NCBI GenBank assembly: GCA_003963115.1
Contig: RXJQ01000066.1
Location: 29,129-93,128 of the forward strand
Direction of reading: 5' to 3'
Length of the DNA: 64,000 nucleotides
Source of the DNA: Burkholderiales bacterium
Lineage (GTDB): Bacteria; Pseudomonadota; Gammaproteobacteria; Burkholderiales; Burkholderiaceae_C
Of this stretch, positions 41,268 to 50,380 are shown piece after piece. The notes under the pieces were generated by a model. The model was given only the letters and a program-made list of their open reading frames with translations. It was not told the DNA's origin and ran no database searches. Each line of letters begins with the position of its first letter. The stretch's first letter is position 1. Both the position numbers and the translations under genes were made by a program.

Positions 41268-42389
41268 ATGAAACACACCTACTCGTTCAACATACTGGCT
41301 GCCCTGCTTGTGATTTCATTTGGAGCGGACGCCAATGCTCAAGCCGAGGTAAAGCCTGTTGCCCGCGTGGTCGATGAAGCGAGTACAACGAGTACTGCCA
41401 CGGCTAAGCTTGACCTGGGAGACGCACCTGGCACGCCATCGACGGCAAATGGCCAATCTCAGGCAGACGCTCACACGACTGGCGGCACCAGTGCATCGTC
41501 TACTGTTGGTACTCCACCGCCTTCTGGCACATCCCCTTCTGGTACTCGCAAGCGGGCCTCCGCTGAAACGAAGTCGGCACCCGCCAAGGGCGCAGCGAAG
41601 CCGCGGCTCCTTGGCGCTCTCGAAGATTCCGGAACCAATCCGACCAACTGGACTGAGCGCATTCAGTTCGATCGCGCTCCTGTCAAGGTCTCGCTTCCTG
41701 TCTCCATCGAGCGCCTGGTGACTTTTCCCAACCCTGTTGCGCTTCATGTGCCCGCTGGTTCGGAGGGTGTGCTGTGGACCCAGGTCATGGAGCGCACTGC
41801 TTATGTTCGTGCGCTGGGGCCCCTGGAGGGCTTGCGAGTTGTTGCAGAGGATCTTGTGACGGGCCAGATGGTGCCACTTGATTTCTTCGCCACTGAATCG
41901 CAAGGCCCCTCTTCTCGCGAGCTTGAAGTCATCTACAAAGGTACTGCTGCGCAGCAATCCGGAACTGGCTCCGTCAAGAAGCAACCCGGCGATGACGCGG
42001 CCGACGGCACTGATGGTGATGAGCCGTCCCTCGACATGGTTGCACTGACGCGCTATGCGGCGCAATACATGTACTCGCCAAAGCGCCTGATCCCCAGTGC
42101 TCCTGGTGTGTACCCCGTGCCCATTCAACCGACCGCCATCAGCGGGCTGATACGTGGGCAGCGGGTTAGTGCCGTCCCCATGGGCCAGTGGCGGTCTGGG
42201 TCTCTGTATGTGACAGCGGTTCGTGTGACCAATCTGGAACGTATCACGCTGGACCTCGACCTGGATCAGGTGCGAGGGACTTGGATTGCGGCAACCCCTC
42301 AGCACCGCCGTTTGTTGGCCGCTGGTACGGATTGGGATTCGACAACCCTGTACCTGGTGTGCAGCGGGTCCTTTGAGACCTGCAAGTGA
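41268..42389 (+). CDS. DUF3438 / TIGR03749 (PFL_4704) conjugation protein (TraK/VirB9-like position)
   Basis: A 373-residue exported protein. After the signal peptide (FNILAALLVISFGADANAQ) come ~90 low-complexity residues. The family part follows: NWTERIQFDRAPVKVSLPVSIERLVTFPNPVALHVP, YVRALGPLEGLRVVAEDL, LDMVALTRYAAQYMYSPKRL and a C-terminal TWIAATPQHRRLLAAGTDWDSTTLYLVCSG. It probably is the outer-membrane core protein. The start at 41268 has AAGGAACG upstream; an earlier TTG is unlikely. Confidence 0.85.
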   Translation: MKHTYSFNILAALLVISFGADANAQAEVKPVARVVDEASTTSTATAKLDLGDAPGTPSTANGQSQADAHTTGGTSASSTVGTPPPSGTSPSGTRKRASAETKSAPAKGAAKPRLLGALEDSGTNPTNWTERIQFDRAPVKVSLPVSIERLVTFPNPVALHVPAGSEGVLWTQVMERTAYVRALGPLEGLRVVAEDLVTGQMVPLDFFATESQGPSSRELEVIYKGTAAQQSGTGSVKKQPGDDAADGTDGDEPSLDMVALTRYAAQYMYSPKRLIPSAPGVYPVPIQPTAISGLIRGQRVSAVPMGQWRSGSLYVTAVRVTNLERITLDLDLDQVRGTWIAATPQHRRLLAAGTDWDSTTLYLVCSGSFETCK

Positions 42390-42408
42390 GCCTCTTCAAG
42401 GAAATGTC

Positions 42409-44076
42409 ATGCCTGCCATCAAACAGAACAAACTGACTCCCATATTGACCGCCTGCGGCGTGGCCATTTGCGGTTATGTGGTGTGGGCGAAGGTAATCAG
42501 CAGCGGCCCTAGCACAGTCAAGGCCGGACCCGATCTGACTACCGTCCCACGACCAGCGGGCGACGAAGCCGTAGCCCCTCGACAAGGTGGGATTCTTGGC
42601 CTTTGCGCCCTCTCCGCTTCGTCGCCAGCCAGGTCGGCAGATGCCGACAGTCCTGGGGAAACGCTCAAGACCGTGACGGCAAGCAATCGAGAAATGCTGG
42701 CCAAAGTCCAGCGGGTTATTGAAGACAATGAAGACCTCAAACGCGAGAACGCAAAGTTGCGTGGTGACCGTTCTGAAGTTGTTTCGCAAGTCCGTCAAGA
42801 GGTCTTGGCACAAATCAAGGACAGTCAGATCTCGGGCGGCGCAGCTACACCAGCTGCCACCCCAGCATCTGGTGCGACAGGGACTACGGAGGCCCAGGCC
42901 AAAGGTCGAAAAGACGGCATCGGTGCAATTGTGGATGCCGCGACAGATGGCTATAGCACCATGGTGGGCAGTTTGGGCAAACCTGCGCGGAACGGTATCC
43001 CTGCCGGACTGGGTTATGACGGTGTAGGGGCACAGGGTGGACAACCCAGCGCAAATGCTTCATTCGCTTCCGTGAGCGGAGCACCTGGTTCGTACACACG
43101 TGTCTTGCCGATGGGCTACCGTGAGGCGAAGGCTGGTGATGGATCTACTGGGATTGTCCGCACCAATGGGCAACCGATTGTTGCGGCAAGCGCGCCAGGA
43201 ACCCATCAAGGTACAGCCATGCCTCGTGACCCGGCGAGTGATGCCGCAGGCGGCGGTGATGTGTCCCAGGCCGGTAAAAAACCTCCAAAGCCCTATTTCA
43301 CGATCCCTGAGAACGCTACCTTGACCCGCGCAACGATGATGACTGCGCTGGTAGGTCGCGTTCCTATTGACGGTCGCGTACAAGATCCAATGCAGTTCAA
43401 GCTGTTGATCGGACGAGAAAACCTGGCAGCAAACGGTCACTACGTCCCTGATGAGATCGCCGGCATCGTGGTATCGGGAATAGCCGTGGGGGACATGGCC
43501 CTGAGTTGTTCCGAGGGATTGGTCCAGTCCCTCACGTTTGTCTTCTATGACGGAAGCATTCAAACGGTGTCAATGAAGAAGAACGGCGCTGCTGGTGGAT
43601 TTGGCGGCGGTGCGGGGGGCAACAGTGGCAATCAGACGCCCTCCATCTCCCAGTCAAACAAACTGGCCTGGCTGTCCGACGAATTCGGTAATCCGTGCAT
43701 CACAGGCAAGTTTGTGACGAATGCACCTGCCTATCTCACCGATGTGGTGGGCCTAAAGACCCTGAGCATTGCGGCACAGGCTTCCGCTTTGTCTCAGACC
43801 ACCACCTCTGATAGCCCGCTCGGTGCAACGACCTCTGTTACTGGTAGCAAGAGCAAGTTTGTGCTTGGTCAGGCAGCCGGTGCTGCAACCGATGAAGTGA
43901 GCAATTGGATCATGCGCCGACTGAACAACTCGTTTGATGCTGTCGTCACACCTGCAGGTGCTCGCGTCGTGGTCCACATCGAGCAAGAGATCTTCATTGA
44001 CAAGGCTCCCGACGCACGGAAGCTGAACTATGGCCGTCAAACGGTCGCCCTGGGCGGTCGCCGCGCCCTGGATTGA
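42409..44076 (+). CDS. TIGR03752 (PFL_4705) conjugation protein (TraB/VirB10-like)
   Basis: A 555-residue protein with one N-terminal membrane segment (LTACGVAICGYVVWAKVI), a coiled coil (MLAKVQRVIEDNEDLKRENAKLRGDRSEVVSQVRQEVLAQ), a Gly/Ala-rich linker and a C-terminal domain with KPYFTIPENATLTRATMMTALVGRVPIDGRVQDPMQFKLLIGRENLAANG and ARVVVHIEQEIFIDKAPDARKLNYG. That beta-barrel-like end matches VirB10/TraB outer-core proteins. It spans the periplasm and links inner and outer complexes. AAGGAAATG supports the ATG at 42409. Confidence 0.87.
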   Translation: MPAIKQNKLTPILTACGVAICGYVVWAKVISSGPSTVKAGPDLTTVPRPAGDEAVAPRQGGILGLCALSASSPARSADADSPGETLKTVTASNREMLAKVQRVIEDNEDLKRENAKLRGDRSEVVSQVRQEVLAQIKDSQISGGAATPAATPASGATGTTEAQAKGRKDGIGAIVDAATDGYSTMVGSLGKPARNGIPAGLGYDGVGAQGGQPSANASFASVSGAPGSYTRVLPMGYREAKAGDGSTGIVRTNGQPIVAASAPGTHQGTAMPRDPASDAAGGGDVSQAGKKPPKPYFTIPENATLTRATMMTALVGRVPIDGRVQDPMQFKLLIGRENLAANGHYVPDEIAGIVVSGIAVGDMALSCSEGLVQSLTFVFYDGSIQTVSMKKNGAAGGFGGGAGGNSGNQTPSISQSNKLAWLSDEFGNPCITGKFVTNAPAYLTDVVGLKTLSIAAQASALSQTTTSDSPLGATTSVTGSKSKFVLGQAAGAATDEVSNWIMRRLNNSFDAVVTPAGARVVVHIEQEIFIDKAPDARKLNYGRQTVALGGRRALD

Positions 44077-44096
44077 TCCAACAGAAGGAAACAGCC

Positions 44097-44831
44097 ATGC
44101 ATGCCCTCAATCTGACACTGACTCGCTGGGTTATGGCCATCGCTGCCATCTCCTCCCTTGGTGCTTGCTCCGTTGCTGGACCGCGTGAAAGTCCATTGCC
44201 CAAGGACGGTCCAACGATGATCGATATCTACAACCGCCACATGCAAGAGGAAGGCGTCAACACATCCCCACGTGAGCGCTTGCCTGTGCGTGCCGTTGAT
44301 GAGGATGAGCAGCCTCCTGCATACCGACGCACAGCGACAGATCCATTGGTTAACCGCTTCCAGCGGCTGCCAAATCCTGACTTGGAAATGCACGTCTTCC
44401 CCCACTTGGCCAACGGCAAGTACCCGATTCCGGGCTATGTGACCGTGTTCCCGTTGTACGAATCCATTCAGTACGCATTGCCAGGTGAGGTGGCTCCCCG
44501 TCGCTCAGAAGGGCGAGTTGCCCCAGTGCAATCGAGCACTAACAACAGTGGCGCCGAGGCCTTGATGGTTGTCAAGCGTCTGAATCCCGCGCTCTACCGT
44601 GTAGGCCAGGATTTCCGAAGCGACTTTGCCAAGGAGTGCGACGCTCAGATTGACGACCAGGCTCTGGTCAGGCTTCTGACAGCCGCACAAAAAGAAGACA
44701 ACCTGCACGACATCAGCCGTCGCTACGCAGCCTTGAATGCGGGGGAGCGTGCTTACGTCGCTCAACGTGAAAAGTTGGCCTGCCGTGATGTCAAGCGGGC
44801 GTTGGTAGATCTTCAACTAGCTGCTCGCTGA
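44097..44831 (+). CDS. TIGR03751 T4SS lipoprotein (TraV/VirB7-like position)
   Basis: A 244-residue lipoprotein: signal peptide with lipobox SLGAC. Then the family features PTMIDIYNRHMQEEG, YRRTATDPLVNRFQRLPNPDLEMHVFPHLANGKYPIPGYVTVFPLYESIQYALPGE. It likely anchors the core complex to the outer membrane. AGAAGGA precedes the ATG at 44097. It overlaps nothing and is followed 18 nt later by the ATPase gene. Confidence 0.87.
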   Translation: MHALNLTLTRWVMAIAAISSLGACSVAGPRESPLPKDGPTMIDIYNRHMQEEGVNTSPRERLPVRAVDEDEQPPAYRRTATDPLVNRFQRLPNPDLEMHVFPHLANGKYPIPGYVTVFPLYESIQYALPGEVAPRRSEGRVAPVQSSTNNSGAEALMVVKRLNPALYRVGQDFRSDFAKECDAQIDDQALVRLLTAAQKEDNLHDISRRYAALNAGERAYVAQREKLACRDVKRALVDLQLAAR

Positions 44832-44848
44832 GCACTGGAGGCGCAGAT

Positions 44849-47782
44849 ATGTTCAGCTGGCTCCTTCCCAAAAAGCCGACGGCCATTGCTACGGCCACAC
44901 TCGTTGACAACAGCGGCGGTGGAGCTGGTGCTTCATCCAATGAGGCCGACTACCGACCCCTGACAACGGCACAACGTCGCAGCATGGCGTCACGGCCTCC
45001 TTCATTCACGGAGTTGCTCCCCTGGAGAGGCTTTGATGCCGACCCCAAGGCCCAGGTCTTTGAACTAAGTGATGGCGTCAGTGTTGGGGCTCTTTTCGAG
45101 CTGACCCCAGCGCCCACTGAAGCCCAACCGCAAGAACTGCTCAATGACTGTCGGCGCAAAGTACAAGGTGCGCTTCAGGGATTGCCAGAGTCCGAAACCG
45201 CCGAGTGGATCGTCCAGTTCTTCTTGAATGATGACCGCAACATCGATCACTTGCGTGACGAGTTGGAGGCATACATTGACGAGGTGCACGCCAGCAACCC
45301 TGAGCGCCGGGAAGCAGTCAAGAAGTCTGTTCTCACTGAAACCGTCGTCAACGAGTTCGCACTTCATCTGGGCAACGTCTCACGCGCTGAAGGCCTCTTT
45401 GTTGATACGGAGGTTTCAGGTCATGTCTGGCGTGGGCAAATTCGCCGTGTCCGGTGCTGTCTCTACCGGATCTACAAGGCCAATCATGATTTCAGTCGTG
45501 AGCCTGGCGATCCAACTGAGATGCTCAATCGGGTGGCCGAGGGCATGGTTGCCAACTTGGAAGAAGCCGGTGTACGGGTGCGCAGAGGCACCGGCAAGGA
45601 CCTCTACGATTGGCTCCTGCCATTCTTCAACCGCCGCAAGGATTTCCGCACGCCTGGCGACTTGCTTCGCGCATTTCCTTACCCAGGTGACGAATCCCCT
45701 CAGAGCGGCGCACCGATCGCTGGCTGGGATTTGTCCTCCTTCCTGAACCTGGCCAATCCCAAGACCAACCAGGAACGCGGTCAATTTGAATTTGACGGGG
45801 TACCCGTCAAGGCACTCACGCTACAACAGATCACTTCCAACCCTGAGGTGGGCCACCTCAGTGCGGAGCGTCAATATGGGCGCAATATTTTCGCCCGCTT
45901 TGATCGGCTGCCCGCAAACGCCATGTTGTCCGTCACGGTGGTGATCCGGCCACAAAACCTGATGGAAGAAGGTGTCGAGCGGATCAAAGGCAAGTCCAAG
46001 GCCAAAAGTCCAGAGGCCGAGCGTACATACGCCGAATGCGATCGGATCTTGAAGCACATGGCGGGTACCCCCAAGGACAAGCTATTTCCCACCTTCACGG
46101 TGCTCTACCTATCCGCAGAAACCGAGGAGCAGCTGCGCAAGGACATCGCAACAGTCAACGCGCAGCTGGGTAGCTCGGGATTGCGCTTCATTTCACCTGA
46201 ACACGATCTGACGCCCATTGATGCCTTTGTGCGTGGGTTACCGATGTGCTTTGATCCTTCCTTTGACGCACAACGGCTGAAGCGGTCGCGCTTGCTGTTC
46301 GCTTCACAAGTTGCTGCACTCTTGCCCGTCTATGGCCGCCAACGTGGATCTGGTCGACCAGGCTTTCCATTCTGGAATCGTGGCGGAGAGCCGATGTGGG
46401 TCGATCCGCTGAACAAGCGTGACCGAAAAAAGAACGCCCACATGCTTGTGTTGGGGCCGACTGGCGCGGGCAAGTCATCGACGCTGAACTTCCTTGTTCT
46501 CTTCATGATGGCCATCCACCGGCCCCGGCTGTTTATCGCCGATGCAGGCAAGTCCTTTGGTTTGCTCAAGGACTACTTTGCAAGCATGGGGCTCACCACA
46601 AATTACGTGGAGCTGACCCCGTACAACGACGTATCGCTACCGCCGTTCGCGCTGGCCGCAAAGCTGCTGGCCGACCCGTCAGTGATGGACTCATTCCAGG
46701 CTGTAGAAGATAGCCACGAAGAGGCTCGTCTGGAAGCCATCGAGAGCGCGATTACGGCCAAGGCTGCCGAAGCAGCGCAGGCCATCGAGGATGAGGATGA
46801 TTCTGACTCATCCGATGACTCGCCAGAAAAGGACCAGGAGCAAGAAAAGCGCGACTACCTGGGTGAAATGCTGTTGTCAGCAATCATGATGATCACTGGC
46901 GGCGAAGAGCAAGAAATCGCAAAGATGAGCCGGGCTGACAGGTACGTGATCAGCCGCGCAATCATCAAAGCTGCATTGGCCGCGCAAAAGGCCGGCAAGC
47001 CTCACCCACTGGTCCAGGACGTGGCCCTGGCCCTCATGGGCATGAACAAGGATGAAACGCTGCTGCCCGACCGTAAAAAGCGTGCGGCTGAAATGGGTGA
47101 AGCCATGATGGTCTTCACCCAAAGTCTGCGTGGAAAACTGTTCAACCGATATGGGCAGAAGTGGCCTGATGCTGATGTGACTCTGGTGGAAATGGGCACC
47201 CTGACCCAAGACGGTTATGAGGATGCCCTGGCCGTCGCGTACACCGGCCTCATTGACCACGTACACGCAACCGGCGAAGCCCACCAACACGAAGGACGGG
47301 ACAACATCTTCCTGACTGATGAAGGGCACCTCATCACCACGAACCCTCTGCTGGGACCAAAGATCGCCAAGGGCACAAAGATGTGGCGAAAGCTGTCCAT
47401 CTGGTTCTGGCTGGCAACCCAGGACATGAAGGACTTCCCGAACTCGATGAGTCGTGTGCTCAACATGTGTGAGTACTGGTTATTGCTGACCATGGAAATG
47501 GCCGAAGTTGAGGAGGTGTCTCGATTCAAGAAGCTGACGGCCGAGGAACGCAAGCTGATGGAGTCCACCAGGAAGGAACCGCCCAAGTACACCGAGGGCG
47601 TGCTGCTGTCTAGCACGATCAAAGCGCTGTTTCGGAACGTGCCTCCCCCTATCGCTATTGCGTTGGCGATGACCGAGGGCCATGAAAAGGCCGCTCGCAA
47701 GCGCCTGATGCAGCAACACAACTGCACAGAGATGGAGGCAGCTGTCCTGGTTGCTCGCCAACTCGCAGAGCGCCGCGTCTGA
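44849..47782 (+). CDS. traC: TraC/VirB4-type conjugative transfer ATPase (TIGR03744)
   Basis: A 977-residue motor ATPase of the T4SS. Walker A is LVLGPTGAGKSSTLNFLVLF near residue 536. Walker B-like motifs are RPRLFIADAGKSFGLL and the later NIFLTDEGHLIT. An acidic insertion (EDEDDSDSSDDSPEKDQEQEKRD, about 643-668) separates them. FWLATQDMKDFPNSMSRVLNMCEYWLLL is typical of VirB4 C-domains. It supplies energy for substrate transfer or pilus assembly at the inner membrane. It starts with GGAGG context and ends 8 nt before a small unknown frame. Confidence 0.92.
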   Translation: MFSWLLPKKPTAIATATLVDNSGGGAGASSNEADYRPLTTAQRRSMASRPPSFTELLPWRGFDADPKAQVFELSDGVSVGALFELTPAPTEAQPQELLNDCRRKVQGALQGLPESETAEWIVQFFLNDDRNIDHLRDELEAYIDEVHASNPERREAVKKSVLTETVVNEFALHLGNVSRAEGLFVDTEVSGHVWRGQIRRVRCCLYRIYKANHDFSREPGDPTEMLNRVAEGMVANLEEAGVRVRRGTGKDLYDWLLPFFNRRKDFRTPGDLLRAFPYPGDESPQSGAPIAGWDLSSFLNLANPKTNQERGQFEFDGVPVKALTLQQITSNPEVGHLSAERQYGRNIFARFDRLPANAMLSVTVVIRPQNLMEEGVERIKGKSKAKSPEAERTYAECDRILKHMAGTPKDKLFPTFTVLYLSAETEEQLRKDIATVNAQLGSSGLRFISPEHDLTPIDAFVRGLPMCFDPSFDAQRLKRSRLLFASQVAALLPVYGRQRGSGRPGFPFWNRGGEPMWVDPLNKRDRKKNAHMLVLGPTGAGKSSTLNFLVLFMMAIHRPRLFIADAGKSFGLLKDYFASMGLTTNYVELTPYNDVSLPPFALAAKLLADPSVMDSFQAVEDSHEEARLEAIESAITAKAAEAAQAIEDEDDSDSSDDSPEKDQEQEKRDYLGEMLLSAIMMITGGEEQEIAKMSRADRYVISRAIIKAALAAQKAGKPHPLVQDVALALMGMNKDETLLPDRKKRAAEMGEAMMVFTQSLRGKLFNRYGQKWPDADVTLVEMGTLTQDGYEDALAVAYTGLIDHVHATGEAHQHEGRDNIFLTDEGHLITTNPLLGPKIAKGTKMWRKLSIWFWLATQDMKDFPNSMSRVLNMCEYWLLLTMEMAEVEEVSRFKKLTAEERKLMESTRKEPPKYTEGVLLSSTIKALFRNVPPPIAIALAMTEGHEKAARKRLMQQHNCTEMEAAVLVARQLAERRV

Positions 47783-47871
47783 GAACGGATATGTCAAGCA
47801 CAACCACGCTAGATCGTGGACAACCTCAGGTATGTCCAGTCGAGCCAACCTATTGCAGCGGGAGAGCCCCG

Positions 47872-48504
47872 ATGGCGCCGTCCATCTCCAACGATGATGA
47901 ACAGCAGTACCCAGAAAGCAGTGGATTGGAAGATGCCAAGACGCAACTGGATGAGGCTGTCCACGACGCGGCAGCTTCGGCCCAAGTTCTGATCTTTCAA
48001 TGTGCTCATGCTCAAGATCGGTTCACCTTGGGAGAGCACCTGTCATCGCAGGCAAACACTGGCCACCATCAGCAGCGTGAAGATCAGTGGCCGGTAGACG
48101 CATATCTTGATTTGTCCGGCCACCCTGACAAACCTGCTCGCTGCATCGTGCGCGGAATGGTCGGCTACTGGAGAGATCTAGCGGATGGGTTGCCGAAGGC
48201 ATTGGCTGGGACCAGCGTACTGGCCATAGATGCCCCAGAGCACATGCTGGACGTGATGCCAGTTCGCCTGACTCGATTTATTCAATGGTGTGTCCAGCGC
48301 CGCATCATGGTTGTCGTGTTGGTCTCGGAGACGGATCGCGTTCTTGGTCTGGATCTGCGTGGCATTTGCGTAAGAACCGATTCTGTCCTCGGCAATGCTG
48401 GACTTCACCTTGATCGTCTCCGAGATGAAGCGCTTGCTGTCATTGCAGCAGCTGCGGCTGCCGCTGCCAAGGATCCGCACCAACCTACGGGAGATGCCAC
48501 ATGA
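47872..48504 (+). CDS. Unknown protein within T4SS operon, 210 aa
   Basis: Not recognised. The N-terminal half is polar, acidic and Gln/His-rich. The C-terminal half looks alpha/beta (TSVLAIDAPEHMLDVMPVRLTRFIQWCVQRRIMVVVLVSETDRVLGLDLRGICVRTDSVLGNAGLHLDRLRDEALAVIAAAAAAAA). The ATG at 47872 is preferred because GGGAG lies 6 nt upstream; an ATG at 47791 would add 27 residues. It occupies the slot between the ATPase and TIGR03757 where a thioredoxin-like gene can occur in relatives, but no CxxC is present. It overlaps the next gene by ATGA. Confidence 0.65.
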   Translation: MAPSISNDDEQQYPESSGLEDAKTQLDEAVHDAAASAQVLIFQCAHAQDRFTLGEHLSSQANTGHHQQREDQWPVDAYLDLSGHPDKPARCIVRGMVGYWRDLADGLPKALAGTSVLAIDAPEHMLDVMPVRLTRFIQWCVQRRIMVVVLVSETDRVLGLDLRGICVRTDSVLGNAGLHLDRLRDEALAVIAAAAAAAAKDPHQPTGDAT

Positions 48505-48986
48505 AATTGAATGCCCGAATCATGGGACTTGCTCTTTGTGCCGTGACTGTCGGTGCAATTGGCCAGATCACTTCAACGGTAACGACATCCTCTCAGATCC
48601 GTTCAACTCAGGTTGGCCAGATGGCCTCCGTGCGGATTGAGGTTTTCACGAACTCCAGCATCTACCTGACGAATACTGCGGGCGCGACTGTTTACCTGCT
48701 GGATGGGCTGGAGCAACTAGAGGAAGAGCTTTCTCAGGGCTTACCGACCAATGAGGCGGCAGCGGAGCCTGTAGCCAGGGAGCGTCTGAGAAAAATGGGG
48801 GCGGCCGAGCTGCAACGGCGTGCTGCGAATGCTTCTGAGGGCATCGCACGCGCCGGGCAATACGGCATTGATCGCGTGCCCGCCATTGTTTTCAATGGGC
48901 AATCCATAGTCTATGGCGTCACAGACATTGCGCAGGCCAAGAGCGCCTATCTAAATGCTGTGCTACGTGCGCAGCCAAGCAAGTAA
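48501..48986 (+). CDS. DUF1525 / TIGR03757 (PFL_4709) conjugation protein
   Basis: A 161-residue exported protein. A signal-like N-terminus (GLALCAVTVGAIGQITSTV) is followed by RIEVFTNSSIYLTNTAGATVYLLDGLEQLEEELSQGLP, EGIARAGQYGIDRVPAIVFNGQSIVYGVTDIAQAKSAY. The end pattern RVPAIVFNGQ...Y.....A resembles thioredoxin-fold TrbC/TraW-N type proteins, without the CxxC. It acts in the periplasm, next to the TraU-like protein. Confidence 0.87.
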   Translation: MKLNARIMGLALCAVTVGAIGQITSTVTTSSQIRSTQVGQMASVRIEVFTNSSIYLTNTAGATVYLLDGLEQLEEELSQGLPTNEAAAEPVARERLRKMGAAELQRRAANASEGIARAGQYGIDRVPAIVFNGQSIVYGVTDIAQAKSAYLNAVLRAQPSK

Positions 48987-48996
48987 GGATCCAATC

Positions 48997-50364
48997 ATGA
49001 AGCGCAGACCTTTTCTTGCGGACCTCGTGACCTTGTGCATCCTGGTTGAGGCAAACCTTGCCTTTGTGCCGGCACGTGCAGCAACAAACACCGTTGAGAT
49101 TGCTATCAATACGGCACAGGCCCTACCTAGCTGCCTGAAATACAAAGTCAAAGGGGTGTGCTCATGGCTGAAATGTTCAGCGTTTCCCCCAAAGTGCTCG
49201 ATCAAGACATCTATGAGAGTTGAACACTTTGTGCCAGAGGTGGTAGTCAGTACCTGGCATGAGGCCGGGGCGCATCCTTGGGCCGATTATGGCCGCGTGC
49301 TGGCCTCGGGCATGAATGGTGTAGGTAGCGCCTTCATTGGGTTGCCAATCGACTCAGCGGGATCGCATGCACCTGGCGATCGCACCGATAGGAACCATCT
49401 CTTTCGCGATGCCGACGCTATCGGCAATCCGCTTGGGACGTTGAACTTTGTTTTGAGCGGAAGTTGGCCCAACCTCACTACGCCAAGCAAGATCCCCTTT
49501 CCCAATCCGAGCGAGTTGTCGAAGTTCCCGTCCACGATGGGGGCAATTGGCAGTTCTTGGTCAAATGTTCCGGCCACGGTAGCAAATGGCTCGTTGAATC
49601 AAATCAAACAGTTGGCTGACGTGCCGGCCAAAATCGCTTCGATTGGAGGCGAGATCGCTTCATTGCCCGGAAAGATAGCCAACATTCAGTCGCAGTTTGG
49701 CAAGGTCAGCGACCTGATGAACAAGCCCAGCAACATTCCAGGAGCGAGCAGCCTATCACCTACTGGTGGTCTACCGGCGCTAAGTTCCCTGGTCGATGTT
49801 GGCGGACTTGGGATCGTTGATGGTTTGTTCTGCCCTCCAACATCCTTACCCTTCGGCTTGCATTATCAATCTCTCCTAGATGCGTTCTTCTGGCGGAACG
49901 TTATTCCTGCCGAATTGATTTACCCAGATAGCTGGATCCCTGGCTACAACGAGGTTGGCAACTTCCCATCCAACACTTGGGGCAGCCTTTTCCCTCGGAG
50001 TGGTGAAGTTACTCAGCAGTTGCCCATCAAGGGATCGGCTGTGCTTGCACAGCGGGTCGCCAGCATCATTTCGCGCCCCGCACAGCCTCACATCTATTCG
50101 TTGCTGACAACGAAAGGAAGCAACTTTCGGTACTTCCAAACAGGACCGATCAGTCCCAACGATCCCAGCAATTCCAAGTGGCAGCGGCTTTATCCAAATG
50201 CGTCAAAGACATGTGAGGCCTTTGGCTCAAACGATAGCGCCAGCCTGACCTCCTGGGGGGATGGGAATTCATCAAGCGAAGAGAGCTATGCCTGGAACTT
50301 GTGGCGAAAGATGGAGTGCTGCAAGAAGGCAGGAAACATCTACCTCGGCTCGGTGGTGTGGTGA
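48997..50364 (+). CDS. traU: TraU-like TIGR03756 (PFL_4710) conjugation protein
   Basis: A 455-residue exported protein with signal peptide and the TraU features ALPSCLKYKVKGVCSWLKCSAFPPKCSIKTSMRVEHFVPEVVVSTWHEAGAHPWADYG and CPPTSLPFGLHYQSLLDAFFWRNVIPAELIYPDSWIPGYNEVG. Several Cys residues suggest disulfide folding, which fits the DsbC-like gene downstream. TraU homologues are needed for DNA transfer and mating-pair stabilisation. AAGGA lies before the ATG at 48997; an earlier in-frame start is inside the previous gene. Confidence 0.87.
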   Translation: MKRRPFLADLVTLCILVEANLAFVPARAATNTVEIAINTAQALPSCLKYKVKGVCSWLKCSAFPPKCSIKTSMRVEHFVPEVVVSTWHEAGAHPWADYGRVLASGMNGVGSAFIGLPIDSAGSHAPGDRTDRNHLFRDADAIGNPLGTLNFVLSGSWPNLTTPSKIPFPNPSELSKFPSTMGAIGSSWSNVPATVANGSLNQIKQLADVPAKIASIGGEIASLPGKIANIQSQFGKVSDLMNKPSNIPGASSLSPTGGLPALSSLVDVGGLGIVDGLFCPPTSLPFGLHYQSLLDAFFWRNVIPAELIYPDSWIPGYNEVGNFPSNTWGSLFPRSGEVTQQLPIKGSAVLAQRVASIISRPAQPHIYSLLTTKGSNFRYFQTGPISPNDPSNSKWQRLYPNASKTCEAFGSNDSASLTSWGDGNSSSEESYAWNLWRKMECCKKAGNIYLGSVVW

Positions 50365-50380
50365 AAGGACAGGAGAAGCT